From Micromonospora sp. DSM 45708 (lineage in GTDB: Bacteria; Actinomycetota; Actinomycetes; Mycobacteriales; Micromonosporaceae): a stretch of 64,000 nt of DNA. Within the stretch, counting starts at the first letter, position 1, and each line of letters opens with the position of its first letter. The position numbers and the translations under genes are program-made. This document shows positions 14,612-23,714 of this stretch, piece after piece. A model generated the notes under the pieces. The model was not told the DNA's origin. It did not search any database and saw nothing but the letters and a program-made list of their open reading frames with translations. The DNA lies in NCBI RefSeq assembly GCF_039566955.1, contig NZ_CP154796.1, positions 1,178,001-1,242,000 on the forward strand. The letters are read 5' to 3'.

Positions 14612-15961
14612 GTGGACCGTCAGCAGGAGTTCGTCCTCCGTACGCTGGAGGAGCGGGACATCCGTTTCGTCCGGCTGTGGTTCACCGACGTGCTCGGCAC
14701 GCTGAAGAGCGTCTCGGTGGCCCCGGCGGAGCTGGAGGCGGCCTTCGAGGAGGGCATCGGCTTCGACGGCTCCGCCATCGAGGGCTTCGCCCGGGTCTTC
14801 GAGTCGGACATGGTCGCCATGCCCGACCCGACCACGTTCCAGGTGTTCCCGTTCGAGGGCGGCGTCAGCGGCGAGAGCGCCCGGATGTTCTGCGACATCC
14901 TGCTGCCCGACGGCAGCCCCTCCTGGGCCGACCCGCGGCACGTGCTGCGCCGGATGCTCTCCCGCGCGGCGGACAAGGGCTTCACCTTCTACACCCACCC
15001 CGAGATCGAGTTCTTCCTGCTGGAGAACGGTCCGCAGGACGGCTCGGTGCCGATCCCGGTGGACACCGGCGGCTACTTCGAGCACACCACGCACGCGGTG
15101 GCGCGCGACTTCCGCCGTCAGGCGGTGCTGGCGCTGGAGCGGATCGGCATCTCGGTGGAGTTCAGCCACCACGAGGTCGCCCCCGGCCAGCAGGAGATCG
15201 ACCTGCGGTACGCCGACGCGCTCACCACCGCCGACAACATCATGACGTTCCGGCACGTGGTGAAGGAGGTGGCGCTCTCCACCGGCGTGCAGGCCAGCTT
15301 CATGCCGAAGCCGTTCACCGACCAGCCGGGCAACGGCATGCACACCCACCTGTCGCTGTTCGAGGGGGAGCGCAACGCGTTCCACGACGCCGGTGACCCG
15401 ATGAAGCTGTCCAAGGTCGCCAAGTCGTTCATCGCCGGGCTGCTCACCCACGCCCGGGAGTACACCGCGGTCACCAACCAGTGGGTCAACTCGTACAAGC
15501 GGCTGTTCCCGCAGGCGCTGCCGGACCGGATCACCGAGAGCCCGGCGTACGTCTGCTGGGGTCACCTGAACCGGTCCGCGCTGGTCCGCGTGCCGGCGTA
15601 CGGCAAGCCGAACTCGGCCCGGGTCGAGGTCCGCTCGCTGGATTCCGCGACCAACCCCTACCTGGCCTTCGCGGTCATGCTCGGCGCCGGTTTGAAGGGC
15701 ATCGAGGAGGGCTACGAGCTGCCCCCGGGCGCCGAGGACGACGTCTGGTCGCTGAGCAGCGCCGAACGCCGCGCCATGGGCTACGAGGCGCTGCCGGAGA
15801 ACCTGTCCGAGGCGATCGACGTGATGGCCGGCTCCGAGCTGGTCGCCGAGGTGCTCGGCGAGCACGTCTTCGACTTCTTCCTGCGCAACAAGCGGGCCGA
15901 GTGGGAGCAGTACCGCCGCGAGGTCACCCCCTACGAGCGGCAGCGCTACCTCTCCCTCTAG
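14612..15961 (+). CDS. glnA2: glutamine synthetase-like ligase GlnA2
   Basis: This 449-residue type I glutamine synthetase fold protein begins VDRQQEFVLRTLEERDIRFV, with GTG 14612 chosen because orthologues begin MDRQ; GAGGGG lies upstream and GTG 14594 is an alternative. The signature blocks include GIGFDGSAIEGFARV, FMPKPFTDQPGNGMHTHLS and NPYLAFAVMLGAGLKG. Where GlnA1 has the adenylylatable Tyr (DLYDLPP), this protein has DVWSLSS, so GlnE should not modify it. Actinobacterial GlnA2 proteins have been linked to glutamine or gamma-glutamylpolyamine synthesis. The order panB-nadE-glnA2 is conserved with Streptomyces, from memory. Confidence 0.92.
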   Translation: MDRQQEFVLRTLEERDIRFVRLWFTDVLGTLKSVSVAPAELEAAFEEGIGFDGSAIEGFARVFESDMVAMPDPTTFQVFPFEGGVSGESARMFCDILLPDGSPSWADPRHVLRRMLSRAADKGFTFYTHPEIEFFLLENGPQDGSVPIPVDTGGYFEHTTHAVARDFRRQAVLALERIGISVEFSHHEVAPGQQEIDLRYADALTTADNIMTFRHVVKEVALSTGVQASFMPKPFTDQPGNGMHTHLSLFEGERNAFHDAGDPMKLSKVAKSFIAGLLTHAREYTAVTNQWVNSYKRLFPQALPDRITESPAYVCWGHLNRSALVRVPAYGKPNSARVEVRSLDSATNPYLAFAVMLGAGLKGIEEGYELPPGAEDDVWSLSSAERRAMGYEALPENLSEAIDVMAGSELVAEVLGEHVFDFFLRNKRAEWEQYRREVTPYERQRYLSL

Positions 15962-16043
15962 ATCGTGTTTGCGCGGTGCCGCTATCGTCTGCGGCACCGC
16001 CTGCGCACCCGCGCCCGGCGGGCGGAGCCGGGGAGGGCGTTCG

Positions 16044-16469
16044 GTGCTGGAAGACCTGCTCAACGGGGCGTGGCAGAGCATCGTGTTCGGGGTGGTGGGG
16101 GTGGCGTTGATGGCCGCCGGGTTCCTGCTGGTCGACCTGCTCACCCCGGGCAAGCTGCGCGAGCTGATCTGGACGCGCCGCAACGGCAACGCCGCGCTGC
16201 TGCTCGCCGCCAACCAGCTCGGCATCGCCGGCATCGTCTTCACCGCGGTGCTGACCAGCTACAGCTCGTTCGCCAAGGGGTTGGCCTCCACGGTCATCTT
16301 CGGGCTGGTCGGCCTGCTGGTGATGGCGCTGGCCTTCCTGGTGCTGGACCTGCTCACGCCGGGCCGCCTCGGCGACGTCATCGCCGCCGACGAGCCGCAC
16401 CCGGCGGCCCGGGTCAGCGCCGCCACCCACTTCGGCGCCGCGCTGATCGTCTGCGCCTGCATCGCCTGA
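16044..16469 (+). CDS. DUF350-family membrane protein
   Basis: This 141-residue protein has about four transmembrane helices in two repeats. Each repeat ends in the motif DLLTPGKL or DLLTPGRL, followed by a charged turn, and the second half opens with GNAALLLAANQLGIAGI. This internal duplication is typical of DUF350 inner-membrane proteins of unknown function. The start at GTG 16044 follows GGGGAGGG. It lies 82 bp after glnA2 and may be read from the same promoter, but no functional link is known. Confidence 0.8.
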   Translation: MLEDLLNGAWQSIVFGVVGVALMAAGFLLVDLLTPGKLRELIWTRRNGNAALLLAANQLGIAGIVFTAVLTSYSSFAKGLASTVIFGLVGLLVMALAFLVLDLLTPGRLGDVIAADEPHPAARVSAATHFGAALIVCACIA

Positions 16470-16503
16470 CCGGTTGTCGGACCCGGGGCATAGCGTCCGG
16501 GAC

Positions 16504-17196
16504 GTGAACCGCACCGACCGTCTCTACGCCCTCGTCGAGGAGCTGCGCGCGGTGTCGCCGCGCCCGCGCAGCGCGCGCTGGCTGGCCCACCGGTTCGAGG
16601 TCAGCACCCGCACCGTCGAGCGCGACATCACCGCGCTCCAGGGCGCCGGGGTGCCGATCTGGGCCGAGCCGGGCCGCACCGGCGGCTACGTGGTCGACCG
16701 CGCCCGCACGCTGCCGCCGGTGAACCTGACCCCGGCCGAGGCGGTGGCGATGGCCGTGGCGCTGCACCGGTTGGGCGGCTCCCCGTTCGCCCCGGCGGCC
16801 GGCGCCGCGCTGCGCAAGCTGGTCGCGGTGATGCCGCCGGCCGCGGTGGCCGAGGCGCACCGGCTCGCCGGCCGGGTGCACCTGATCGACCGCGGGCCGG
16901 CCGGTCCCGTCCCGGCCGCCGTCGCCGACGCGGTCGCCGCCGGGCGGGTGCTGCGCCTGCGGTACGCCGACCGTGGCGGCACGGATTCGGCGCGCGACGT
17001 GGAGCCGCTGGCCTACCTGGGCAACTCGACGTACTGGTACCTGATCGCCTGGTGCCGGCTGCGGGACGGGGTGCGCTGCTTCCGCACCGACCGGATCCGC
17101 TCGGTGCACCCGCTGGCCGAGCCGGTGACCCGGGAGCTGCGCGCCGAGGACATCGACATCCCGCAGCACCGGCTGCGCCCGCTGACCCTGGTCTGA
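16504..17196 (+). CDS. YafY-type HTH/WYL-domain transcriptional regulator
   Basis: This 230-residue regulator has an N-terminal winged HTH (ARWLAHRFEVSTRTVERDIT, then GGYVVDRARTLPP) and a C-terminal WYL domain with the diagnostic YWYLIAWCRLRDGVR and FRTDRIRSV. WYL domains sense ligands, often nucleotide or nucleic-acid species, and WYL regulators frequently control phage-defence loci. A TAGCGT element 7 nt before GTG 16504 suggests leaderless transcription. It sits 69 bp upstream of the NACHT gene in the same direction. It may control that gene, the VOC gene beyond it, or both. Confidence 0.88.
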   Translation: MNRTDRLYALVEELRAVSPRPRSARWLAHRFEVSTRTVERDITALQGAGVPIWAEPGRTGGYVVDRARTLPPVNLTPAEAVAMAVALHRLGGSPFAPAAGAALRKLVAVMPPAAVAEAHRLAGRVHLIDRGPAGPVPAAVADAVAAGRVLRLRYADRGGTDSARDVEPLAYLGNSTYWYLIAWCRLRDGVRCFRTDRIRSVHPLAEPVTRELRAEDIDIPQHRLRPLTLV

Positions 17197-17265
17197 AATC
17201 CGACAGCGTCTCCGGTTCGGATGGGGGACGCTGGCGGGTCTGCCGTCCCCTGGGGAGGAACGCCG

Positions 17266-20200
17266 GTGCCCGACACGCTCAGCTACGCCGACGCCGTACG
17301 CCTGCTCGGCGGGGAGAAGAGCAAGGCCGTCGACTGGTTCGACAAGCTGACCGGGGGTGCGCTGCTGGCCGCGTCGGTGCCGGTGCCGGCGCTGCTGGGC
17401 ATCTTCGACGCCAAGGCCGAGTTCGTCCGGCTCGGCCACGAGCTGGTGCGCACGGTGTCCGAGAAGCGCTCCGGGCTGTCCCGGTACGGGCGGACGCAGC
17501 GGTTGGAGGCGGCACACGCGGTGATCGCGGTGACCGCGTTCTTCGAGGCGCTCGACGGCCTGGACCTGCCGTTCGGCCCCGGGGATCTGACGATCGACCG
17601 GTCCGAGCAACTACTCTTGGCCGGCGCCGCACACGCCGCGGACGACCTCACCGCCGCATTGTTCGAAACCGCCGCGCCGGTGCCCGGCCCGCACCTGCCC
17701 CAGCCAGCGCTGCGGGCGGCGCTCGTCGCCTGGTATGCGCAACAGGCTGACGGGTTCGTCAGCTTCCTCGGCGGACTGGCGGCCGGTGACGCGCTCTCGG
17801 ATGCGAGCTGGCGAGCCACCGAGCGGGCCCTCGCCGGTCTGCCCGCCGTCGCCGTCGACCGGTACGCCGCCCTCCTGCACCGGCTCGCCGTGGACTTTCC
17901 CGAGGTGTCCTTCTGGATCGGTCTGCACGAGCACGAGGCCACCCGGGCCGAGGTCCGCCGGCTGACGGTGGGCCTGGCCGACCTGCACCTGGCGCTGTCC
18001 GAGCTGTCCACCGGGTCGGCCCCGGACAGGCGACGGGCCGGCCTCGCTGCCGCGTACGCCGCCGAACTGGCCCGACCGATCATCACCTCCGGCGACGTGC
18101 CGGCCGGGCTGACCGTGCCGACGCTGGGCGAGGCGTACGTACCGCCGCTGTGCCGGATCGCCGACCTGGACCGGGCCGCGCGGCCCAGCGACGAGAGCTG
18201 GTGGGCCGACCGGCCGGACCGCGACGACCTCTGGCAGGCGCTTGTCGTCCACTTCACCTCGCCCGGGTCCGTCCGGGCCCCGTTGCTGGTGCTCGGGCAA
18301 CCCGGCTCGGGCAAGTCGGTGCTCACCCGGATCATCGCCGCCCGCCTGCCCGCCGCCGACTTCCTGGTGGTTCGGGTGGCGCTCCGTGACGTGCACGCGG
18401 CCGGCGACATCCAGGAGCAAATCGAACGGGCGGTACGGCAGGACACCGGCGAACGCGTCGAGTGGCCGGCGCTGTCCTGCTCGGCCGGCGACGCGCTGCC
18501 GGTGGTGCTGCTCGACGGCTTCGACGAGCTGTTGCAGGCCACCGGCGTCAGCCAGACCGACTACCTGCGGCGGGTGGCCGCCTTCCAACGGCGGGAGGCC
18601 GACCAGGGGCGGCCGGTGGTGGTCGTGGTGACCAGCCGGACCAGCGTGGCCGACCGCGCCCAGACGCCGCCCGGCACGGTGGCGGTGCGGCTGGAGCCGT
18701 TCGACGAGGACCGCGTCGACGCCTGGGTGCGGACCTGGAACCGGGTCAACGCCAGGGCGTTCCGGGCACCCGGTGCCCGCCCGCTCGACCCGACGACCGT
18801 GCTGTCGCACCGGGAGCTGGCCGGGCAGCCGCTGTTGTTGCTGATGCTGGCCCTCTACGACGCCGAGGGACACGACCTGCGCCAGGTCGGCGAGTTGCGC
18901 CGCGGCGAGCTGTACGAGCGGCTGCTGCGCCGCTTCGCCCGGCGGGAGGTGGTCAAGCAGCGCGTCGGCCTGCCCGAGCCGGAGCTGGACCGGGCGGTCG
19001 AGGAGGAGTTGTGCCGGCTGGCCGTGGTCGCCTTCGCGATGTTCAACCGGGGCGTGCAGTGGGTGAGCTCCGCCGAGCTGGACGCCGACCTGGCCGCGTT
19101 GCCCTTCGGCGGGTCGGCGGCGGGTCGGCGGGACGGGCTGCGCGCCCCGCTGGCAGCGGCCGAGGTGGTGTTGGGCCGGTTCTTCTTCATTCACCGGGCC
19201 CGGGTCGGTGACGAGGAGCGGCGCCGCGAGACGTACGAGTTCCTGCACGCCACGTTCGGCGAGTACCTGGTGGCCCGGCTCACCGCGCAGGTGGTCGACG
19301 ACCTGCTCGCCCGTCATCGGGCGGCCAGCCTCACGCTGACCGGCGACCCGGTCGAGGACGACCTGCTGCACGCCCTGCTCTCGTACGCGGTGCTCAGCAG
19401 CCGGGCCACCGTGCTCGCCTTCCTTCAGGAGAGGCTGTCCGGGCGGGACGATCCCGCTCGCGCCGCGTGGGCCGACCTGCTGGTGCGGCTGTTCCGGGCC
19501 GCGCCGTTCGCGACCGGTGGTCGCCGCTTCGACGGCTACCGGCCCCGGCGCCTGCGGACGCCCACTCGATGTGCCACCTACACCGCCAACCTGTTGTTGC
19601 TGATCCTGGTGGCGGAGCGGGAAACGGTCGGCAGGACGTTGTTCCCGGAGGCGTCGACGCCGGTGGCCGAGTGGCGGGCCCAGGTGGGGTTGTGGCGCTC
19701 CCAGCTCTCGCCGGAGGAGTGGCAGGACCTCGGCGACCTGCTGGCCCTGGATCGGCTCGGCGCGGGGCCGGACCGGGACGTCCGGGTACGGCTGGGCACC
19801 GGGCTCGCAGTGCCACCGGACGCCGACCCGCTGTGGGTGCTTGGCGCGCCTCAGGGATTCGACGCCGGCCTGCCGGCCGAGCTGCTGACCCGGGTCCGTC
19901 GTGCCGCCCACCTCGCCTGTGACGTCGACGGCGCGGTGCTGATCGGCGCGTTGGAGCCGATGTTCGACAAGCTCGCCACGGCGCTGGCCCTGGTGGCGGG
20001 GCCGGACTCGGGCGGCTCCGCGTCCGCCGCCCACGCGTTGCTGGAGGCGTGGCTGCTGCCGTTGCGCGCGGCGTCACAGCAGGAGCGGCGGCGGGTGTAC
20101 CTGCGGTGTGTGTTCATGGCTGAGCGCGGCGCGGACCTGGTCCCCGACTGGGACCGCGGCGCCTTCCTCCGCCTGCTGCTCGACCGGGTGGCCGGAGACC

Positions 20201-20616
20201 GCGAAGCGTCCGCCGAGGTGGTGGCCGACGTGTTGGAGGCCGTCTGCCGGCTGGACCTCCTGCCTTTCGCCGACATCTCGGCCGTGCTGATGTCCTGCGT
20301 GCACCGGGTGCTCGGCGTGGACCGGCGGGTCGACCGGCGGCTCGCCGCGGTCGTCGAGGCGGCAGCGAGGATTCCCCTGCCACCGCACGAGTCCCCGCTG
20401 GATGAGGTGGCCGCGGAGATAGCCGTTCGGCTGCACGAGGCCGGCGTGGAAACCATTCCGATCGGGGCGGCGCTGCTCAACGACGTCGACCGGCGATACG
20501 GCGAGCGGCGGCCCGACCTGGTGCGCCGCCTGGTTCCGCTGGTGGAGGATCCGCCGAATCTGACGCCGAAACTCCGACAGCACGTTGTCGGGGAGACCAC
20601 CGACGCTGGTTCCTGA
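17266..20616 (+). CDS. NACHT-domain STAND NTPase with NNH7-type N-terminus (bacterial NLR-like)
   Basis: This 1116-residue protein begins at GTG 17266, with GGGAGGA upstream. Residues 1 to about 240 are helical and start LSYADAVRLLGGEKSKAVDW, with LEAAHAVIAVTAFFEAL, matching the NACHT N-terminal helical type 7 domain of actinomycetes as I know it. The NACHT ATPase follows: Walker A GQPGSGKS at 344-351 and Walker B VVLLDGFDEL with D417/D420/E421. The winged-helix end carries YEFLHATFGEYLVARL. The remaining ~450 residues are helical with no named repeat and may be the sensor. Bacterial NACHT proteins have been shown to act in phage defence; here that role is inferred from family and from the WYL regulator next door. 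Confidence 0.88.
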   Translation: MPDTLSYADAVRLLGGEKSKAVDWFDKLTGGALLAASVPVPALLGIFDAKAEFVRLGHELVRTVSEKRSGLSRYGRTQRLEAAHAVIAVTAFFEALDGLDLPFGPGDLTIDRSEQLLLAGAAHAADDLTAALFETAAPVPGPHLPQPALRAALVAWYAQQADGFVSFLGGLAAGDALSDASWRATERALAGLPAVAVDRYAALLHRLAVDFPEVSFWIGLHEHEATRAEVRRLTVGLADLHLALSELSTGSAPDRRRAGLAAAYAAELARPIITSGDVPAGLTVPTLGEAYVPPLCRIADLDRAARPSDESWWADRPDRDDLWQALVVHFTSPGSVRAPLLVLGQPGSGKSVLTRIIAARLPAADFLVVRVALRDVHAAGDIQEQIERAVRQDTGERVEWPALSCSAGDALPVVLLDGFDELLQATGVSQTDYLRRVAAFQRREADQGRPVVVVVTSRTSVADRAQTPPGTVAVRLEPFDEDRVDAWVRTWNRVNARAFRAPGARPLDPTTVLSHRELAGQPLLLLMLALYDAEGHDLRQVGELRRGELYERLLRRFARREVVKQRVGLPEPELDRAVEEELCRLAVVAFAMFNRGVQWVSSAELDADLAALPFGGSAAGRRDGLRAPLAAAEVVLGRFFFIHRARVGDEERRRETYEFLHATFGEYLVARLTAQVVDDLLARHRAASLTLTGDPVEDDLLHALLSYAVLSSRATVLAFLQERLSGRDDPARAAWADLLVRLFRAAPFATGGRRFDGYRPRRLRTPTRCATYTANLLLLILVAERETVGRTLFPEASTPVAEWRAQVGLWRSQLSPEEWQDLGDLLALDRLGAGPDRDVRVRLGTGLAVPPDADPLWVLGAPQGFDAGLPAELLTRVRRAAHLACDVDGAVLIGALEPMFDKLATALALVAGPDSGGSASAAHALLEAWLLPLRAASQQERRRVYLRCVFMAERGADLVPDWDRGAFLRLLLDRVAGDREASAEVVADVLEAVCRLDLLPFADISAVLMSCVHRVLGVDRRVDRRLAAVVEAAARIPLPPHESPLDEVAAEIAVRLHEAGVETIPIGAALLNDVDRRYGERRPDLVRRLVPLVEDPPNLTPKLRQHVVGETTDAGS

Positions 20617-20654
20617 CGACGTCGGCCGAGCGGCCGGCGCGGTGAGGAGGCAGC

Positions 20655-21026
20655 ATGTCCAGCACGCCGGTGACCTGGTTCGAGATCGGCTCCGACTGTC
20701 CCGACGAGGCGCAGCGGTTCTACGCCGACCTGTTCGGCTGGAGCTTCGAGGAGCAGGGCGGCCCGGGTAACTCCTACCGGCAGACGGCGGCTGGCGGCGA
20801 GCGGGGGATCGGCGGCGCGATCCGGGGCACCGACGCCGCCGCCGACAACTACGCGATCTTCTACGCCCAGGTGACGGACGTGGCGGAGACCTGTCGACGG
20901 GCGGAGGCGGCCGGCGGCACGGCGCTGGCGCAGCCGGTGACCGCGCCGAGCGGCCTGGTGCACGCGCGGCTGCGCGACCCGTCCGGCAACCTGCTCGGCG
21001 TCTTCACCCCACCCGCCGCAGGCTGA
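20655..21026 (+). CDS. VOC-family (glyoxalase-like) protein
   Basis: This 123-residue protein has the paired beta-alpha-beta-beta-beta units of the vicinal oxygen chelate fold. The first is VTWFEIGSDCPDEAQRFYAD with LFGWSF and the second is VTDVAETCRRAEAAGG with LRDPSGNLLGVF. It resembles actinobacterial VOC proteins that are commonly encoded next to YafY-type regulators. The substrate is unknown. The ATG is preceded by GAGGAGG. It follows the NACHT gene by 38 bp and may be cotranscribed with it; a strong hairpin lies downstream. Confidence 0.85.
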   Translation: MSSTPVTWFEIGSDCPDEAQRFYADLFGWSFEEQGGPGNSYRQTAAGGERGIGGAIRGTDAAADNYAIFYAQVTDVAETCRRAEAAGGTALAQPVTAPSGLVHARLRDPSGNLLGVFTPPAAG

Positions 21027-21089
21027 GTGCTTCCTGCGCCGGGAAAGGTCGGCGCGGACGGGCCGTACCTGCGCTGACCGGGAGGTGTC

Positions 21090-21135
21090 GGGCGGGGCCC
21101 CGCCGACGCGACATGCGTTGAGCGGGGCCCCGCCC
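21090..21135. terminator. long hairpin between convergent genes
   Basis: GGGCGGGGCCCCGC at 21090-21103 pairs perfectly with GCGGGGCCCCGCCC at 21122-21135. The intervening CGACGC and GCGTTG extend the stem with one wobble pair around a GACAT loop. Each arm is itself a GGGGCCCC palindrome. It lies between the convergent genes ending at 21026 and 21210. Confidence 0.75.
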
Positions 21136-21209
21136 CTACTGCCTGGGTGGCCCCGCCGGGGCCGGCCGGGAGGGAGGTGCGGCCGGCGAGGGGTGGCGGG
21201 GCCACCGGG

Positions 21210-21671
21210 TCACTTGCCCTGGCCGTGCCAGCCGCGGTGGCCCATGCCGGGGCCGCCCGGACCGGGGAACACGCCCGCCTCGGCGGCCTTGAGCACCGCG
21301 TCGGCCTGCTCCTGGGTCAGCTTGCCGTCCTTGACGGCCTGGTCCAGCCGCTCCTTCAGGGCGGCCTGGCGGTCCTGCGCCGACGGCGGCGTCGGCCGCT
21401 CCGGCCGGTCGGCCTGCCGCTGCTCGCGCAGCTTCTCCAGCGCCGCGGTGACCTTGTCGGCCGGGACGCCCAGCTCCTTGGCGAGCGACTCGGCGAACTC
21501 GGCCTGCCGGTCGGCGTGCCGCTGCTGGCGATCGCTGTTCTGGTCGGTGCTCGCGCTGGCGCTCGGGCCCTTGTCGTCGGCGAGCGCCACCGTCGGGGCG
21601 GCGATCCCGACGCTGAGCACACCGGCGGCGGCGAGGCCGACCAGCAGGCGCTTCCTCGTCATGCGGATCAT
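21210..21671 (-). CDS. secreted hypothetical protein, charged helical
   Basis: This 153-residue protein has a Sec signal peptide (MIRMTRKRLLVGLAAAGVLS, cleavage near VALA-DDK). The mature chain is highly charged and helical, with QRHADRQAEFAESLAKEL and ERLDQAVKDGKLTQEQADAV, and ends in a Gly/His-rich tail (GMGHRGWHGQGK) that could bind metal. The repeated pattern of Lys/Glu helices with L-T-x-E-Q-A-D is common in small actinomycete exported proteins of unknown function. ATG 21671 has GGAG 6 nt upstream. No partner gene is evident. Confidence 0.75.
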   Translation of the reverse strand: MIRMTRKRLLVGLAAAGVLSVGIAAPTVALADDKGPSASASTDQNSDRQQRHADRQAEFAESLAKELGVPADKVTAALEKLREQRQADRPERPTPPSAQDRQAALKERLDQAVKDGKLTQEQADAVLKAAEAGVFPGPGGPGMGHRGWHGQGK

Positions 21672-21855
21672 GCGGGTCTCCTGTTCGGTGGTGATGCGAT
21701 GACGTCACCGACAGTGACTGCCGGAGCTGGGGACAACCCATGGCGAACCTGTCAGCGAGCTGGGAATCCAGGGGACGGATGCGGACAAATGCGGTTGCAG
21801 TCTCGCCGACGCGGGCGCGACGCTTGGCGAAGATCCCGACGAAAGGGCATCCCTC

Positions 21856-22797
21856 ATGACACAGCCCGTCATTCGCGAGGTCGCGCTCACCGGGCCGGGC
21901 ACCGGCCCGTACGCGATCACGGTCGGGCCGGACGGCGCGCTCTGGCTGACGCTTGCCGGCTCCGGCGGCGTCGCCCGGCTCGGTCCGGACGGCGAGGTGC
22001 GGACCTACCGCACCGACCCGCCGGAGAGCCGGCCGCTGATCATCACCACCGGCCCGGACGGCGCGCTCTGGTACACCCGCTCCGGCGACCACCGGCTCGG
22101 CCGGATCACCGTCGACGGCCAGGTCGGTTCGGTGGCGTTGCCGCCCGGCTGCGCCCCGTGCGGCCTGGTGAGCGGCCCGGACGGCGCGCTCTGGTACGCC
22201 GGCATGGGCGACGACACGGTCGGTCGGGTCACCGTCGACGGCGAGGTCACGTCGTTCCCGCTACCGGTGGCCGGGGCGCTCCCGTCGATGCTGGCGGTCG
22301 GGCCCGACGACGCGCTCTGGCTCACGCTCAACCGGGCGAACGCGATCGCCCGGGTGGCCCGGAACGGTTCGGTGACGCTGCACGCGCTGCCCACCGGGGA
22401 CGCCGGGCCGGTCGGCATCACCCGCGGCGGCGACGGGGCGCTCTGGTTCGTCGAGATCCTCGCCGGTCAGCTCGGCCGGATCACCCCGGACGGGCGGATC
22501 GACGAGTTCCCGCTGCCGGACCGCGCGGCCCGCCCGCACGCGATCGTCGCCGACCCGGCCGGCGGCTGCTGGTTCACCGAGTGGGCCGCGAACCGCATCG
22601 GCCACGTCGCCCCCGACGGCCGGTTCACCCACCACGACCTGCCCACCCCGTCCTCCGAACCGCACGGCCTCACGCTCACCCCCGACGGAGCGGTCTGGGC
22701 CGCCCTGGAAACCGGCGCGGTCGCCCACCTCACCCCGCCCCCGCCCGGGCCCGGTGCCCGGGACGGGGTGAAGGGGGTCAGCGGACGGCGGGGGTGA
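21856..22797 (+). CDS. streptogramin B lyase homologue (Vgb family)
   Basis: This 313-residue seven-bladed beta-propeller is made of repeats such as GPDGALWYTRSGDHRLGRIT. As I recall, the Vgb lyase of Staphylococcus uses Tyr18, His228, Glu268, His270 and Glu284 in catalysis and Mg2+ binding. Here Tyr19 (GPYAI), His228 (RPHAI), Glu268 and His270 (SEPHGLT) and Glu285 (ALETGA) occupy the same places, so the protein may linearise virginiamycin B-type depsipeptides. It has no signal peptide and is cytoplasmic. The last ~20 residues overlap the convergent LD-carboxypeptidase gene. Resistance activity is inferred, not shown. Confidence 0.85.
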   Translation: MTQPVIREVALTGPGTGPYAITVGPDGALWLTLAGSGGVARLGPDGEVRTYRTDPPESRPLIITTGPDGALWYTRSGDHRLGRITVDGQVGSVALPPGCAPCGLVSGPDGALWYAGMGDDTVGRVTVDGEVTSFPLPVAGALPSMLAVGPDDALWLTLNRANAIARVARNGSVTLHALPTGDAGPVGITRGGDGALWFVEILAGQLGRITPDGRIDEFPLPDRAARPHAIVADPAGGCWFTEWAANRIGHVAPDGRFTHHDLPTPSSEPHGLTLTPDGAVWAALETGAVAHLTPPPPGPGARDGVKGVSGRRG

Positions 22798-23707
22798 CCG
22801 TGAGGGTGCCGGCGGTGGCGTCCAGGACCGCCGGGACGCCGACCGGGACGGTGAGCTGGCCGGGGCCGTGGCCGACCGGGAGGCCGCCGAGGACCGGGAC
22901 GCCCAGGTCACCCAGCCGGTCGGAGAGCACGTCGACCACAGTCGTGTCCCAGCCGTCGGCGCACTCGGTGAACTGGCCCACCGCCACACCGGCGAGCCCG
23001 GCCAGGGCACCGCAGCGGCGCAGGTGGGTCAACATCCGGTCGATCTTGTACGGCGGCTCCTGCACCTCCTCGACCAGCAGGATCGCACCGGTCAGGTCCG
23101 GCATGTCCGGCGTGCCGATCGACGCGGTGAGCAGGCACAGGTTGCCGCCGAGCAGCCGGCCACCGGCCCGGCCGGGCACCCGCACCGGGTACGTCTCCTC
23201 CGTCCCGACCGCCGCGACGGTCACCGGTTCGGTGGTCATCAGCGCGGCGTGCAGCGACTCCGCCGAGCGGATCGGGGTGCGCTCGTCCCGCCAGGCGGCG
23301 CCGGGACCGTGCACCCCGGCCAGCCGGGCGCCCCGCCAGAGCGCGAACTGCAACGCGGTGATGTCGGAGAAGCCGGCCACCACCTTCGGGTCGCGGCGTA
23401 CCGCCGCCATGTCGATCAGGTCCACCACCCGCTGCGCGCCGTACCCGCCCCGGGTGCAGAGCACGCCGCGGATCTCCGGGTCGGCGAACGCGGTGTTCAG
23501 GTCCGCGGCCCGCAGCGCGTCGTCGCCGGCCAGGTAACCCCGCCGGGCGTACGCGTTCGGCGCCGGCACCGGCCGCAGCCCCCAGCCGGTGAGCAGCTCG
23601 ATGCCGCGGGCCACCCGCTCGGGCCGGGTCGGGCCGGACGGCGACACCAGCATCACCGCGTCGCCGGGACGCAGGACCGGTGGGCGCAGGCAGTCGTCGG
23701 TGGGCAC
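22778..23707 (-). CDS. LD-carboxypeptidase (muramoyltetrapeptide carboxypeptidase, S66)
   Basis: This 309-residue serine peptidase of family S66 cleaves the terminal D-residue from murein tetrapeptides during recycling, or hydrolyses related peptide antibiotics as in the MccF branch. The N-terminal domain has VMLVSPSGP and LCTRGGYGAQRVVDLID, the nucleophile is in AGFSDITALQF, and the remaining triad members lie in ILLVEEV and VGHGPGQ. It starts at GTG 23707 with TAGGCT 7 nt before it, a leaderless arrangement. Its 3' end overlaps the Vgb-like gene by 20 bp. Confidence 0.9.
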   Translation of the reverse strand: MPTDDCLRPPVLRPGDAVMLVSPSGPTRPERVARGIELLTGWGLRPVPAPNAYARRGYLAGDDALRAADLNTAFADPEIRGVLCTRGGYGAQRVVDLIDMAAVRRDPKVVAGFSDITALQFALWRGARLAGVHGPGAAWRDERTPIRSAESLHAALMTTEPVTVAAVGTEETYPVRVPGRAGGRLLGGNLCLLTASIGTPDMPDLTGAILLVEEVQEPPYKIDRMLTHLRRCGALAGLAGVAVGQFTECADGWDTTVVDVLSDRLGDLGVPVLGGLPVGHGPGQLTVPVGVPAVLDATAGTLTVTPAVR

Positions 23708-23714
23708 GATCGCG

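Noticed and set aside
17221..17266. Upstream ATG 17221 as start of the NACHT gene
   Set aside because: It lacks a ribosome binding site and adds a Gly/Ala-rich stretch. GTG 17266 has GGGAGGA upstream and begins just before the NNH7-like region.
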